Below are positions 35,716 to 44,073 of a DNA stretch of 64,000 nucleotides, one piece after another. Source of the stretch: Hyphomonadaceae bacterium (GTDB taxonomy: Bacteria; Pseudomonadota; Alphaproteobacteria; Caulobacterales; Hyphomonadaceae); assembly GCA_030697555.1 (NCBI GenBank), contig JAUYPV010000054.1:1-64000 (forward strand), read 5' to 3'. A model generated the notes under the pieces. That model was not told the origin of the DNA. It saw nothing but the letters and a program-made list of their open reading frames with translations, and made no database searches. The translations under genes and the position numbers were made by a program. Position 1 is the stretch's first letter. The number at the start of each line of letters is the position of its first letter.

Positions 35716-37812
35716 ATGCGGCAACTTGAATTCACGTGGGTGGCCCTGCTCGCCGCTGCGCTTTGCCTGTCCGGCTGCGATGCGTCGGATCGGTTTGCTT
35801 CGCCTGCATTCAACGCCAGGCAGTTGGCCGAAGCCCCACGCAAAGGGTGGATCACCAACGGTGGGAATATCTTGAATCACAGGTATTCGCCGCTCGACAC
35901 CATCGATCGGGAAAATGTCGCCAAGCTGAAGGGCGTGTGGCGGGCGTCGCTGGGCGGCTCCGGCATGGGCCCCGGCTTTTCCGCGGAGGCTCAGCCCCTG
36001 ATCCACGAGGGCGTCATCTATGTGGTCACCGGCGAGAACGACGCTTTCGCGATCGATGTCGAGACCGGGAACACGCTCTGGAAGTATGACGCCGGGATCG
36101 ATCTCAAGAAAACCGTGAACGTCTGCTGCGGCTGGCTCAGCCGCGGCCTCGGCATGGGTGAGGGCAAGATCTTCGTCGGCCAGCTCGACGCCAAGCTCGT
36201 GGCGCTCGATCAGCGAACCGGAGAGATCATCTGGTCAGTGCAGGCGGCCGATCCCTCCGTCGGTTATTCGATCACATCTGCGCCGCTCTACTATGAGGGA
36301 CTGGTCATTGTAGGCTTTGCCGGAGGCGAGTACGGCATACGCGGCCGAATCTCCGCTTACGACGCCAAGACCGGCGAGGAAATCTGGAATTTCTGGACCA
36401 TCCCACGGCCGGGTGAGTTCGGCCATGACACCTGGCCGCAGGACAATGACGCCTGGAAGTATGGCGGCGCGCCGGTCTGGCAGACGCCGGCAGTCGATCC
36501 CGAACTCGGCCTGATCTATTTTTCCACCGGCAATCCCGGTCCCGATCTCAACGGCGCGATCCGCGCGGGCGACAACCTGTTCAGCGTCGCGGTTGTCGCG
36601 CTGGATGTGAAGACCGGCAAGTATCGCTGGCACTTCCAGGAAGTGCATCACGACATCTGGGACTATGACTCGCCCAACCCGGTCATCCTTTTCGACGCTG
36701 CCGTTGACGGCAAACCGCGCAAAGGAATCGCGAACGCGTCCAAGTCCGGCTACCTCTATATTCTCGACCGCGTCACAGGCGAGCCGTTGATTGGCATTCC
36801 CGAAACGCCGGTGCCGCAGGAGCCGACTCAGGCGACGGCGGCGACGCAGCCCATCCCCGTCGGCGATGATCTGGTTGCGCACCGCATTCTCAAAGCGCCC
36901 GAGGGCTGGGAGCTGGTCAACGAGGGCAAGACCTTCGCCCCCTTCAAGTCCGACAAGGCCACGCTCTATGCGCCAAGCGCGGGGGTAAACTGGCCGCCGA
37001 GTTCCTACGATCCAAAATCCAATCTGATGTTCATCTGCACCAATAGCGGTATTGGCGGCGCGTTCGGCGGGGATGCCGATGGCATGATCGGCCCGCCGCC
37101 CGGACAGCAATATATGCAGGGCGGCTTCTCCGGTGCGCGGGGCGCCGGAGGCGTGGTCGAACCTCAAGGCCCTTCATTCGCAGCGGTCAATCTCACTACC
37201 AACCGCATCGCCTGGCGCCAGATGGGCCGGGTCTGTGCTGGCGGTTCGATCACTACCGCCGGCGGACTGATATTCGTCGGCCGCGCCGACGGCGTGATGA
37301 CGGCGCTCGACAGTTCGGACGGAAAGCTGCTCTGGGAATTCCAGACGGACGGCGGCATTCACGGAACGCCGACCACGTTCGAGTACAAGGGCAAGCAGTA
37401 TGTCGTCGTCATCGCCGGCGGCCACATCTTCTCGACGCTCAAGAGCAATGACGGCGTTTGGCTGTTCGCCCTGGACGGAGCGATGCAGCCGCTGCCTGCT
37501 GACGTCACAAAGGCGATCGGCCCCAGAGGCGTTGCCGTCTTCGCGCCGCCTCCGGCCGTGCCGTCCACCCGGAAAGCCGACGTCAAGCATGGCGAGGAAA
37601 TCTACCGCACGGTCTGCATGGCCTGCCATGGCGAGAACGGAGAGGGCGGCCATGAGAACGGCCCGCCGCTGCCGAAGACGCTGACCATCGACTCGATCAT
37701 GTACACCGCGGACGCAGGGCGGAACGACATGCCCTCCTTCCGCGGAACTTATAACGCCGGGGATTTCCACGATGTCGCCAGCTACATCCACGACGTGCTT
37801 CTGGCGAGGTAG
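35716..37812 (+). CDS. PQQ-dependent quinohaemoprotein alcohol dehydrogenase, lipoprotein
   Basis: 698 residues. Lipobox LSGC near residue 21. The eight-bladed propeller carries the vicinal disulphide pair NVCCGW (C137, C138), catalytic Asp in WDYD (D316, with a second Asp at 318), NPGPDLNGAIRAGDNLF, and several W-docking repeats (TGEIIW, TGEEIWNF, TGKYRWHF, DGKLLWEF). A C-terminal cytochrome c domain has CMACH (C634-H638) and GxNDMPSF, which supplies the distal Met. It oxidises alcohols in the periplasm and passes electrons through its haem. No PQQ synthesis genes lie in the window. An Asp two residues after the catalytic Asp can mark lanthanide use but is not decisive here. Confidence 0.93.
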   Translation: MRQLEFTWVALLAAALCLSGCDASDRFASPAFNARQLAEAPRKGWITNGGNILNHRYSPLDTIDRENVAKLKGVWRASLGGSGMGPGFSAEAQPLIHEGVIYVVTGENDAFAIDVETGNTLWKYDAGIDLKKTVNVCCGWLSRGLGMGEGKIFVGQLDAKLVALDQRTGEIIWSVQAADPSVGYSITSAPLYYEGLVIVGFAGGEYGIRGRISAYDAKTGEEIWNFWTIPRPGEFGHDTWPQDNDAWKYGGAPVWQTPAVDPELGLIYFSTGNPGPDLNGAIRAGDNLFSVAVVALDVKTGKYRWHFQEVHHDIWDYDSPNPVILFDAAVDGKPRKGIANASKSGYLYILDRVTGEPLIGIPETPVPQEPTQATAATQPIPVGDDLVAHRILKAPEGWELVNEGKTFAPFKSDKATLYAPSAGVNWPPSSYDPKSNLMFICTNSGIGGAFGGDADGMIGPPPGQQYMQGGFSGARGAGGVVEPQGPSFAAVNLTTNRIAWRQMGRVCAGGSITTAGGLIFVGRADGVMTALDSSDGKLLWEFQTDGGIHGTPTTFEYKGKQYVVVIAGGHIFSTLKSNDGVWLFALDGAMQPLPADVTKAIGPRGVAVFAPPPAVPSTRKADVKHGEEIYRTVCMACHGENGEGGHENGPPLPKTLTIDSIMYTADAGRNDMPSFRGTYNAGDFHDVASYIHDVLLAR

Positions 37813-37863
37813 GCGCTGAAGCCTCCGCGCGCGGCAGGTTGGCGTTGGTCTCCTCGGCACGTA

Positions 37864-37882
37864 TGATTATATCGTATAAGTA
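37864..37882. promoter_or_regulatory. Shared operator-like element, site 3
   Basis: TGATTATAT-CGT-ATAAGTA. TTATA-TCG-TATAA within it is a perfect inverted repeat. It lies 14 nt before the lignostilbene-type oxygenase ATG and next to its ribosome site (AGGAAGG), so a bound protein would block transcription or ribosome access. Confidence 0.4.
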
Positions 37883-37896
37883 GGAAGGGCAGGAGC

Positions 37897-39357
37897 ATGG
37901 TCACCTTAACCCAGACCACAACACGCCAGGGGTTCTTCGCACCGGGGCGGTTCGAGGCGGATGTCTTCGACTGCGAGGTCCAGGGCGGGAAAATCCCCGA
38001 AGATCTCAACGGCGCCTTCGTCCGCGTTGGCGGCGAGTTCTTCTATCCCTCCATGTATCCCAATGACGGCGGCTTCAGCGTCGATGGCTACATCTCGATG
38101 TTTCGCTTCAAGAAAGGGATCGTCGACTATCGCGGCCGCTGGGTGAAGACCCCGCGCTGGAAAGCCAACCGGGCCGCCAACCGCCAGCTCTTCGGCAATT
38201 ATCGCAACCCCTTCTTCGACGATCCCAGCGTCAAGGGCCTAGATCGCACCGTCGCCAACACTGCTGTGGTTGCGCACGCCGGCAAGCTCTTCGCGCTCAA
38301 GGAGGATGCGCTTCCCTACGAGATCAACCCCAAGACGCTGGAGACAATCGGTCCGTGGGATTTCAACGGCAAATACAAGTCGGAGACCTTCACCGCCCAC
38401 CCGAGATGGGATCCCGTCACCGGCGACATGATCACCTACGGCTATGAAGCCTCGGGCCTGCTCACCAACGACATCTATGTCTGCGTCGTCGACAAGCACG
38501 GCAATGTAAAGAACGAGACGCGCTTCAAGGCGCCTTACCTCTCGATGATGCACGACATGGTGCTGACCGAGAAACACCTCGTCTTCCCGATGGGCGGTTA
38601 TGTCACGAACATGAAGCGGCTCAAGGCCAACAAAGTCCATTGGGGATGGGACAAGTCGGCGCCGGGCTATATTGGCATCCTGCCGCGCGACGGCGACGGC
38701 AAGGACGTACGCTGGTTCAAGACGCCGCTCACGGCGGCTGTGCATGTCTTCGGCGGCCGCACGGTCGGAAACAAAGTGATCATCGAGGCGGGCCTCTACA
38801 ATTCGAACCCGTTTCCCTTCTTCGAGAATACGGACGGCTCGCCCTTCGATCCCACCAAGACGACCTGTTATCTCCATCGCCAGACCTTCGATCTCAATTC
38901 GAAGAGGGATGGATTCGAGGACGAGATCATCTTCTCCGATCCGGCCAGCGACCTTGGAAAGATCGACGATCGCTATACCGGCCAGGCGTATCGCGAGATT
39001 TTCACGACCTACGCCGATCCCAAACGTCCGTTCGACGAGGCCCGCGCCGGCAACCTGCGCGGCCGCGTCAGCAACTGCTATGGCCGGTTCGATCTGGGCA
39101 CGAAGAAGATCACGCCGCTGTTCGCCGGCAACACGCATTCTCTGCAGGAATCCACCTTCGTTCCCAAGAGCAAGAATGCGCCGGAAGGCGAGGGCTATCT
39201 TATGGGTGTCGCCTCCAACTACGCCGAGATGCGCGCCGAGCTGATCATCGCAGACGCCCAATCAATGACCGAGCTTGCGCGCGTGATCCTGCCCTTCCGC
39301 TCCAGCGCTGCATTGCACGGCAAATGGATGGGCGACGACGAACTCGATTTCGGATGA
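37897..39357 (+). CDS. Carotenoid cleavage oxygenase, lignostilbene dioxygenase type
   Basis: 486-residue seven-bladed propeller enzyme. The four iron-binding histidines are in TAHPRWDP (H168), MMHDMV (H219), AAVHVFGG (H283) and ALHGKW (H474). The residues that recognise the 4-hydroxystilbene ring in Sphingomonas LsdA (Phe59, Tyr101, Lys134 as I recall them) fall at F60, Y102 and K135 here (GGF, FGNYRNP, FALKED), a constant offset of one. It should split a stilbene-type C=C bond with O2 to give two aromatic aldehydes. No signal peptide. It lies 84 nt after the PQQ dehydrogenase and 8 nt before a small Tat-signal gene. Confidence 0.9.
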   Translation: MVTLTQTTTRQGFFAPGRFEADVFDCEVQGGKIPEDLNGAFVRVGGEFFYPSMYPNDGGFSVDGYISMFRFKKGIVDYRGRWVKTPRWKANRAANRQLFGNYRNPFFDDPSVKGLDRTVANTAVVAHAGKLFALKEDALPYEINPKTLETIGPWDFNGKYKSETFTAHPRWDPVTGDMITYGYEASGLLTNDIYVCVVDKHGNVKNETRFKAPYLSMMHDMVLTEKHLVFPMGGYVTNMKRLKANKVHWGWDKSAPGYIGILPRDGDGKDVRWFKTPLTAAVHVFGGRTVGNKVIIEAGLYNSNPFPFFENTDGSPFDPTKTTCYLHRQTFDLNSKRDGFEDEIIFSDPASDLGKIDDRYTGQAYREIFTTYADPKRPFDEARAGNLRGRVSNCYGRFDLGTKKITPLFAGNTHSLQESTFVPKSKNAPEGEGYLMGVASNYAEMRAELIIADAQSMTELARVILPFRSSAALHGKWMGDDELDFG

Positions 39358-39365
39358 GGCGCGCC

Positions 39366-39635
39366 ATGGCTGGTCAATCGCTTCAACCTTCCCGGCGGGC
39401 GCTCATGAAGGGCGCCGCCGTCCTGGCCGGCGCCACAGCTCTGCCTGCGGCCTGGGCGGCCGGCGCCATCGGCGAAACGCCCTCCAGGCCGGTCGTCACC
39501 TTCTACATGGATCAGCTGATCATCGACCAAACGGGCAAGTCGCCCGCCTATCGGCCGCCAGCCGGGCTTCGTTCTGCGGGGCCGGTCGAGCACCTGAGCG
39601 ATGCCGAGATCAGGTTGCTGCAGGGCTGGGCATGA
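39366..39635 (+). CDS. Small twin-arginine signal protein (89 residues), unknown
   Basis: The N-terminus has SRRALMKG followed by a hydrophobic run ending LPAAWA, a good Tat signal with a cleavage site. The mature part is only ~57 residues (FYMDQLIIDQTGKSPAYRPP, ending SDAEIRLLQGWA) and contains no cysteine. Tat substrates are exported folded, so such a small one usually travels with a partner. The adjacent oxygenase lacks its own signal and starts the pair, making it a candidate passenger (inference). It starts 8 nt after the oxygenase stop. I know no named family for it. Confidence 0.65.
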   Translation: MAGQSLQPSRRALMKGAAVLAGATALPAAWAAGAIGETPSRPVVTFYMDQLIIDQTGKSPAYRPPAGLRSAGPVEHLSDAEIRLLQGWA

Positions 39636-39683
39636 GCCCGCCCAAAGACGAGAAACAAGAGAAAGAAAACAGGGGAGAGAAAG

Positions 39684-40295
39684 ATGACATCGCACTTGAA
39701 ACTTGCAGGCGCCGCATTGGCCTTGGCGCGTGTACTCACCGCATGCAGCCCAGCGCCGGACAGCGCTGCCGCCGCGCCGGCGGCCCCCGCCGCATCGAGC
39801 TATGCAGACGATCGCGCAGCGATCGAGGATCTTCAGGGGCGCTATATGTTCGCGCTCGACTGGCGTGACGAGGATGCTTATGCAGCGACCTTCGCGCCGG
39901 ATGGCCAGATGGATTCCGCCGCCGTCACCGGCAAGGGCCGCGACGCCATCCGCCAGGAGATCATCGATATGGAAGCGCGCGAGGCCAAGCGAGCAACCGA
40001 AACCGGCAAGCCGGTTCCGCGCATGCGCCACAACATCACCAACGTGGCGCTCGAGATCGACGGCGATCACGCTTACGGTAAGGCCTATTGGACGTCCTAC
40101 ACCAACGCCAACGGCAAGCCGGAGATCAACGGCTATGGCCACTATGAAGACGAGATGATCAAGATCGACGGCATGTGGTATTTCGTGAAGCGCAAGATCT
40201 ACAACGAGTTTGCGCCCGGCCGCGAAGCGCCCGCCAAGGTGAACTGGCCACCGACCGGCGCTACGCCGACAGCCACGCCCGCATCGCCGTCGTAA
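39684..40295 (+). CDS. SnoaL_4-type NTF2-like lipoprotein
   Basis: 203 residues; signal peptide with lipobox LTAC, then an Ala/Pro linker. The domain (about 38-175) has YADDRAAIEDLQGRYMFALDW, YAATFAPDGQMDSAAVTG and MIKIDGMWYFVKRKIYNEF, the usual PF13577 plan. It is anchored on the outer face of a membrane. It is the last gene of the PQQ dehydrogenase-oxygenase-Tat protein series. NTF2-type lyases that make lignostilbenes for LSD enzymes are known, so it could be such a lyase, although those are not lipoproteins as far as I know. The 3' end overlaps the convergent hydrolase gene by 35 nt. Confidence 0.78.
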   Translation: MTSHLKLAGAALALARVLTACSPAPDSAAAAPAAPAASSYADDRAAIEDLQGRYMFALDWRDEDAYAATFAPDGQMDSAAVTGKGRDAIRQEIIDMEAREAKRATETGKPVPRMRHNITNVALEIDGDHAYGKAYWTSYTNANGKPEINGYGHYEDEMIKIDGMWYFVKRKIYNEFAPGREAPAKVNWPPTGATPTATPASPS

Positions 40296-40953
40296 CCTGA
40301 TCGGGGGCCTCGCAGGGCGCAAAGTGACCGGCATGTTCGAACACGATGAGGTTTGCACCCGGTACGGCTTGGGCGATCGCTTCGTGCTGGGCGGGCGGAC
40401 TCCACGCGTCCTGACGGCCGACGCCGACCAGCGTAGGGCATGTGATCGCGGAAAGCAGCGGCGCCGGGTCCGGCCGGTTGAGCAGGGCTCTGATCTGGGC
40501 CTCGTGCCGCTCGGGCGTGAAGCGGGTCACCATCTCCCGCAGCGGCTGCATCAGAGCGCTGTCCTGAACGCGGTCTGGATGCACCATTGGCGGCAGCCAG
40601 GCGTCGCACAGCGCCGCCATTCCTTCCCGATAGGCCAGCTCCACCAGCTGCATCCGCTTCTCGGTTTCGCCGGGCCTGAGTGTATGGATGCCGGTGTCCA
40701 GCAAGGCGAGGTGCTCCACTCGCTCGGGAGCGATCCGCATGACCTCGAGCGCCACTCGTGCGCCCATCGAATGTCCTGCCAGCGCAAAGCGCTTCGGAGC
40801 GCTATCGAGAGCGCACTCGGCCATCGCGGTCAGGCTGTCGCGTGCGCCATAGTCTACAACGATGGGAAGCGCGATATCGGAGAGTCCATCGGCCTGCGCA
40901 CGCCAGACCGTCGCATCGCACAGAAGGCCAGGAAGCAGGACGAGTTCGATCAT
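40261..40953 (-). CDS. Alpha/beta hydrolase
   Basis: 230 residues. LLPGLLCDATVW is the oxyanion-hole start, ALAGHSMGARVAL contains the nucleophile Ser (GHSMG), VGVGRQDAWSPPAQHE the Asp, and FEHAGHFAPCEAP the His, so the triad is complete. It is a cytoplasmic esterase or C-C hydrolase, substrate unknown. It is close in style to the hydrolase at 62553 (both begin LxPGxxCDxxxW). The 35-nt tail-to-tail overlap with the SnoaL lipoprotein means neither 3' end can change freely. Confidence 0.88.
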   Translation of the reverse strand: MIELVLLPGLLCDATVWRAQADGLSDIALPIVVDYGARDSLTAMAECALDSAPKRFALAGHSMGARVALEVMRIAPERVEHLALLDTGIHTLRPGETEKRMQLVELAYREGMAALCDAWLPPMVHPDRVQDSALMQPLREMVTRFTPERHEAQIRALLNRPDPAPLLSAITCPTLVGVGRQDAWSPPAQHEAIAQAVPGANLIVFEHAGHFAPCEAPDQVTTAMRAWLSA

Positions 40954-41030
40954 GGCTTGACGCTCGAAGCAGACTGGACACGCGCGAAGTTACCGTCAGG
41001 CTTTGCTAATATGTCGGAGGAGATCGCAGC

Positions 41031-41558
41031 ATGAGGGAACAGATCACCTGGGTGCGCGCATGGATTGCTGGCGCGATATGCGTAGCTCTGGCCGCGTGTT
41101 CGCCCGGTGAGCAGGCGAGCAAGGGTCTGGCGGAAACGGCCGCTGCCGCGGCGCCGGCGGTCGCTGCGCCTGATCACGCCAAGGAAGCGAACAAGGCCGT
41201 TGCCATCGCTTTCTACAATGCAGCGCTCAACGACAAGGATTGGAATGCGGCCTCGAAACTGATCGGGTCGCACTACACCCAGCACAATCCGGCCGCGGTC
41301 GATGGCGTCGAGGGGATCAAGGCTCATGTCGAGAATCTCAAGAAGAATTTTCCGCTCAATCATGGCGAGATCAAACGCGCCTTCGTTGATGGCGACATTG
41401 TGATCCTGCACATCCACTCAAAGCGCACGCCGGAGTCCCTGGGCAACGCCATCGTCGACATGTTCCGTATCGAGGACGGCAAGGTCGTGGAGCATTGGGA
41501 CGTGGTCCAGCGCGTACCCGAAGCCAAAGACGCCCGGAACGCCAACACGATGTTCTAA
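41031..41558 (+). CDS. SnoaL-like (NTF2-fold) lipoprotein, second type
   Basis: 175 residues; lipobox LAAC. The domain has EANKAVAIAFYNAALNDKDW, IGSHYTQHNPAAVDGVEGI and a C-terminus of VEHWDVVQRVPEAKDARNANTMF type. This is the SnoaL/NTF2 variety common in proteobacteria with a conserved H-W-D-x-x-Q. It differs clearly from the PF13577-type proteins nearby. Members may isomerise or cyclise small ketones; most are uncharacterised. GGAGGAG lies about 10 nt before the ATG. It stands alone between divergent and convergent neighbours. Confidence 0.82.
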   Translation: MREQITWVRAWIAGAICVALAACSPGEQASKGLAETAAAAAPAVAAPDHAKEANKAVAIAFYNAALNDKDWNAASKLIGSHYTQHNPAAVDGVEGIKAHVENLKKNFPLNHGEIKRAFVDGDIVILHIHSKRTPESLGNAIVDMFRIEDGKVVEHWDVVQRVPEAKDARNANTMF

Positions 41559-41614
41559 GGTCCTGGAAATTGCCGGGTGAGCCGCAGAAGGGCCACCGCC
41601 CGGCAGTTTCCGTT

Positions 41615-42559
41615 TCAGAGTCCCGGCGGAGGAGGCGCAGCGCGTACTGCGGGTGGCGGGCCACTCACATCCCCCCATCCCGTGGGCTCATCCCGCGGCA
41701 TCAGCTTCATGAACGCTTCGACGCCGTGGAGTTCTCCGCCGTAGACCTTGAACGCCTCCCAGACCACCAAGCGAGTGCTTTCCCCGCGCGCCCACGATAG
41801 GCGGTACCAGACGATCTGCATCTCCTCGTCTACCGCCGCGAGGCGCTGCTGGAAGGAGCCGCGGCCATCCCCGATCGGCTGGGCTTTCATGTTCTTGCAG
41901 GTGTCGGTGCGCGTGCACTGCGGCCCAGCCATGACGTTGCCGTTCTCAAAGCGATAGGCATCGTCGGCGAAGGGCGCGTTGACGGCAACGAAGCTGCCGG
42001 CCAGCAGGCCCTTGGGATAGTGCTCGGCCACCTTGATCATGTTGGCGCGAGACATGCGCTGTTCCCTGGTTGGCACATAGGCCATGGCCGCGCTCGCCTT
42101 CTCCAGCGCGTCGATGTTGAAGATCACGCCCTCGGTCTGGTTGCGCGTTACCTGGGTTTCGATTTCGGCGATCTTGCCGTCCGCCAGCTTCATGCGCAGC
42201 ACGAGCATCACCGGCACGCCATACTCTTCCAGCATGATATGCGAGCCAGCCACGCCCTGGCGCACGTCGATGAAGTCCTGCCGGTAGTCGCGCGGTCGCG
42301 AAGCGCCTTTCCACAGCGGGCTCTCGCCAACTTTGTATTGCGCGTAGTCCTCGGTGAATTTGACGTTCTCCGCCAGCGGCAGTTTCGAAGGATCGTGCGC
42401 CAACAGCGCATCCGCGTAACTGGTTATCGCGGCAGACAGACAGGTCCGGTCGCAGCTGGCGTTCTTCAGCGCCGCGCCGTCGGTAGTCGCGCAGCCGCCG
42501 AGCATTGCGGCGAACGCAATCGCAATGGCGGTGAAGCTGATGGGCTTATGCAGGTTCAT
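41615..42559 (-). CDS. Lipoprotein, two-repeat NTF2-like (DUF8021-like), paralogue 3
   Basis: 314 residues; lipobox LGGC; GGGAGG 6 nt before the ATG. The N-half has CDRTCLSAAITSYADALLAH, DPSKLPLAENVKFTED, LRMKLADGKIAEIETQV. The C-half has MIKVAEHYPKGLL, YRFENGNVMAGP and FKVYGGELHGVEAFM. It aligns with the proteins at 23626 and 25681. It also contains a C-T-R-T-D-T-C segment absent from the other two, which may form a disulphide. The Pro-rich tail (PPPAVRAAPPPPG) is unusual. Function unknown; context suggests the same catabolic role. Confidence 0.75.
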   Translation of the reverse strand: MNLHKPISFTAIAIAFAAMLGGCATTDGAALKNASCDRTCLSAAITSYADALLAHDPSKLPLAENVKFTEDYAQYKVGESPLWKGASRPRDYRQDFIDVRQGVAGSHIMLEEYGVPVMLVLRMKLADGKIAEIETQVTRNQTEGVIFNIDALEKASAAMAYVPTREQRMSRANMIKVAEHYPKGLLAGSFVAVNAPFADDAYRFENGNVMAGPQCTRTDTCKNMKAQPIGDGRGSFQQRLAAVDEEMQIVWYRLSWARGESTRLVVWEAFKVYGGELHGVEAFMKLMPRDEPTGWGDVSGPPPAVRAAPPPPGL

Positions 42560-42613
42560 CTTGTCCCTCCCTAAGGCATGCCGGATTTGCGTTGACGCGC
42601 AGCCGGGACCAAA

Positions 42614-42632
42614 TCATTATCTAACATAATGA
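42614..42632. promoter_or_regulatory. Perfect 7-bp palindrome, candidate operator
   Basis: TCATTAT-CTAAC-ATAATGA is an exact inverted repeat with 7-bp arms and a 5-nt centre. It lies 55 nt upstream of the DUF8021-like gene and 52 nt upstream of the FAD dehydrogenase gene, between divergent starts. The arm length suits a TetR- or MarR-type dimer. It differs in spacing from the TAGTTATAT element, so it may belong to another regulator. Confidence 0.5.
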
Positions 42633-42683
42633 TAGGGAAAGCGGAGTTCCCCGTCATGCGATATTCGCATCCGCCAAGGGGGC

Positions 42684-44069
42684 ATGTTGGAGCTCCTGGA
42701 CAAACTCATGCGGGCAGTCGGTCCCGGCGTGGTCACGGCGCCTGAGGGCGCCGATCTCGCGCGGCGTCTGCACGACTTCACTCAATCAGCGCCGGCAGGA
42801 GTGTCGATCATCGGCGTCGCCTGTCCGCGAACGACATCGGAAGTCTCCGCGATTCTGCGAATCTGCAACGCCGCGAACGTCAAGGTAACGCCCCAGGGCG
42901 GCATGACCGGAATGGTTGGCGGCGGCGTGCCGGTCGAACCATGCCTCATCCTCTCGCTGGAGCGCATGCGGGCCATCGAAGAGATCGACCGGAACGCATC
43001 CACGATGACCGTCGAGGCGGGCGTTGTGCTCGAGACGGTGCAGGCGGCGGCCGATGCGGCTGGTTTCTTCTTTCCACTGGACCTGGGCGGGCGCGGCTCG
43101 ACCCAGATGGGCGGGGCAGCTTCGACCAACGCCGGCGGCAACCGGGTGATCCGCTTCGGCATGATGCGGGATCTGGTGCTGGGCGTAGAGGCGGTGCTGG
43201 CGGACGGCACGGTGGTCTCAAGCCTCAACAAGATGATCAAGAACAATACCGGCTACGACATCAAGCAGCTGTTCATTGGTTCCGAAGGCACGCTGGGGGT
43301 CATCACGCGGCTCGTCCTGCGACTATCGCCCAAGCCGCGGAGCGTCTGCACAGCTCTTTGCGCTGTGGCGGACTATGATGCCGTGCTCAACCTCCTGCGC
43401 GTGGCGAGAAGCGGCCTTGGCGGCGGACTCTCCGCGTTCGAGGCGATGTGGCCGGAATTCTATCGTCTCGGCACGACAGCGCTTGGGCGTCAGCCGCCGA
43501 TTGCGCCGGCTCATGGCCTCTATGTGCTGATCGAGACGATGGGCGCCGATCCGGAGGGAGATGCTGCGCGGTTCGAAGCCGTCATTGGCGCGGCGATCGA
43601 GGAGGGCGTCGTCGCGGACGCCGTCATTGCGGGATCTGGCGCGCAGGCTCGGGCCTTGTGGGACATACGCGACTGTCCGGGCGAATTTCCGAAAGTCTTC
43701 TGGCCGCAGATGGCGTTCGACATCTCCGCCCCGACGGGCGAGATCGCGGCGCTGAAACACGAGATCGAAACCGCGTTGCGCGCCCGCTGGCCGAAGATCG
43801 AGACCGTGTTCTTCGGGCACGTCGCGGACGCCAATCTTCACTTCTCGGCAAAGCTCGGCGGCGGGCCCATGCCCGAGCACGAGATCGATGAAGTCGTCTA
43901 CGCAGCGGTCGGGCGGCGCAAGGGCGCGATCTCGGCGGAGCACGGGATCGGATTGGCCAAGCGCGCCTTCCTGCATCATTCGCGCAGCGCCGAGGAATTG
44001 GCGCTGATGCGGACGATCAAGGCGGCGCTGGACCCGAAGGGCATCCTCAATCCTGGCAAGGTGCTGTGA
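42684..44069 (+). CDS. FAD-linked 2-hydroxyacid dehydrogenase (GlcD/D-2-HGDH-like)
   Basis: 461 residues, VAO-type FAD protein. CPRTTSEVSAILRICN and TPQGGMTGMVGGGVP are the FAD pyrophosphate loop, GGAASTNAGGNRVIRFGMMRD and FIGSEGTLGVIT the second FAD block, and GHVADANLHFS plus EHGIGLAKRAF the C-terminal catalytic area with the metal/substrate histidines. It oxidises a D-2-hydroxy acid (lactate, 2-hydroxyglutarate or an aryl analogue) to a 2-oxo acid. A benzoylformate decarboxylase-type gene lies nearby, so a mandelate-like acid is a sensible guess. It is 4 nt from the next gene. Confidence 0.92.
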   Translation: MLELLDKLMRAVGPGVVTAPEGADLARRLHDFTQSAPAGVSIIGVACPRTTSEVSAILRICNAANVKVTPQGGMTGMVGGGVPVEPCLILSLERMRAIEEIDRNASTMTVEAGVVLETVQAAADAAGFFFPLDLGGRGSTQMGGAASTNAGGNRVIRFGMMRDLVLGVEAVLADGTVVSSLNKMIKNNTGYDIKQLFIGSEGTLGVITRLVLRLSPKPRSVCTALCAVADYDAVLNLLRVARSGLGGGLSAFEAMWPEFYRLGTTALGRQPPIAPAHGLYVLIETMGADPEGDAARFEAVIGAAIEEGVVADAVIAGSGAQARALWDIRDCPGEFPKVFWPQMAFDISAPTGEIAALKHEIETALRARWPKIETVFFGHVADANLHFSAKLGGGPMPEHEIDEVVYAAVGRRKGAISAEHGIGLAKRAFLHHSRSAEELALMRTIKAALDPKGILNPGKVL

Positions 44070-44073
44070 GGCG

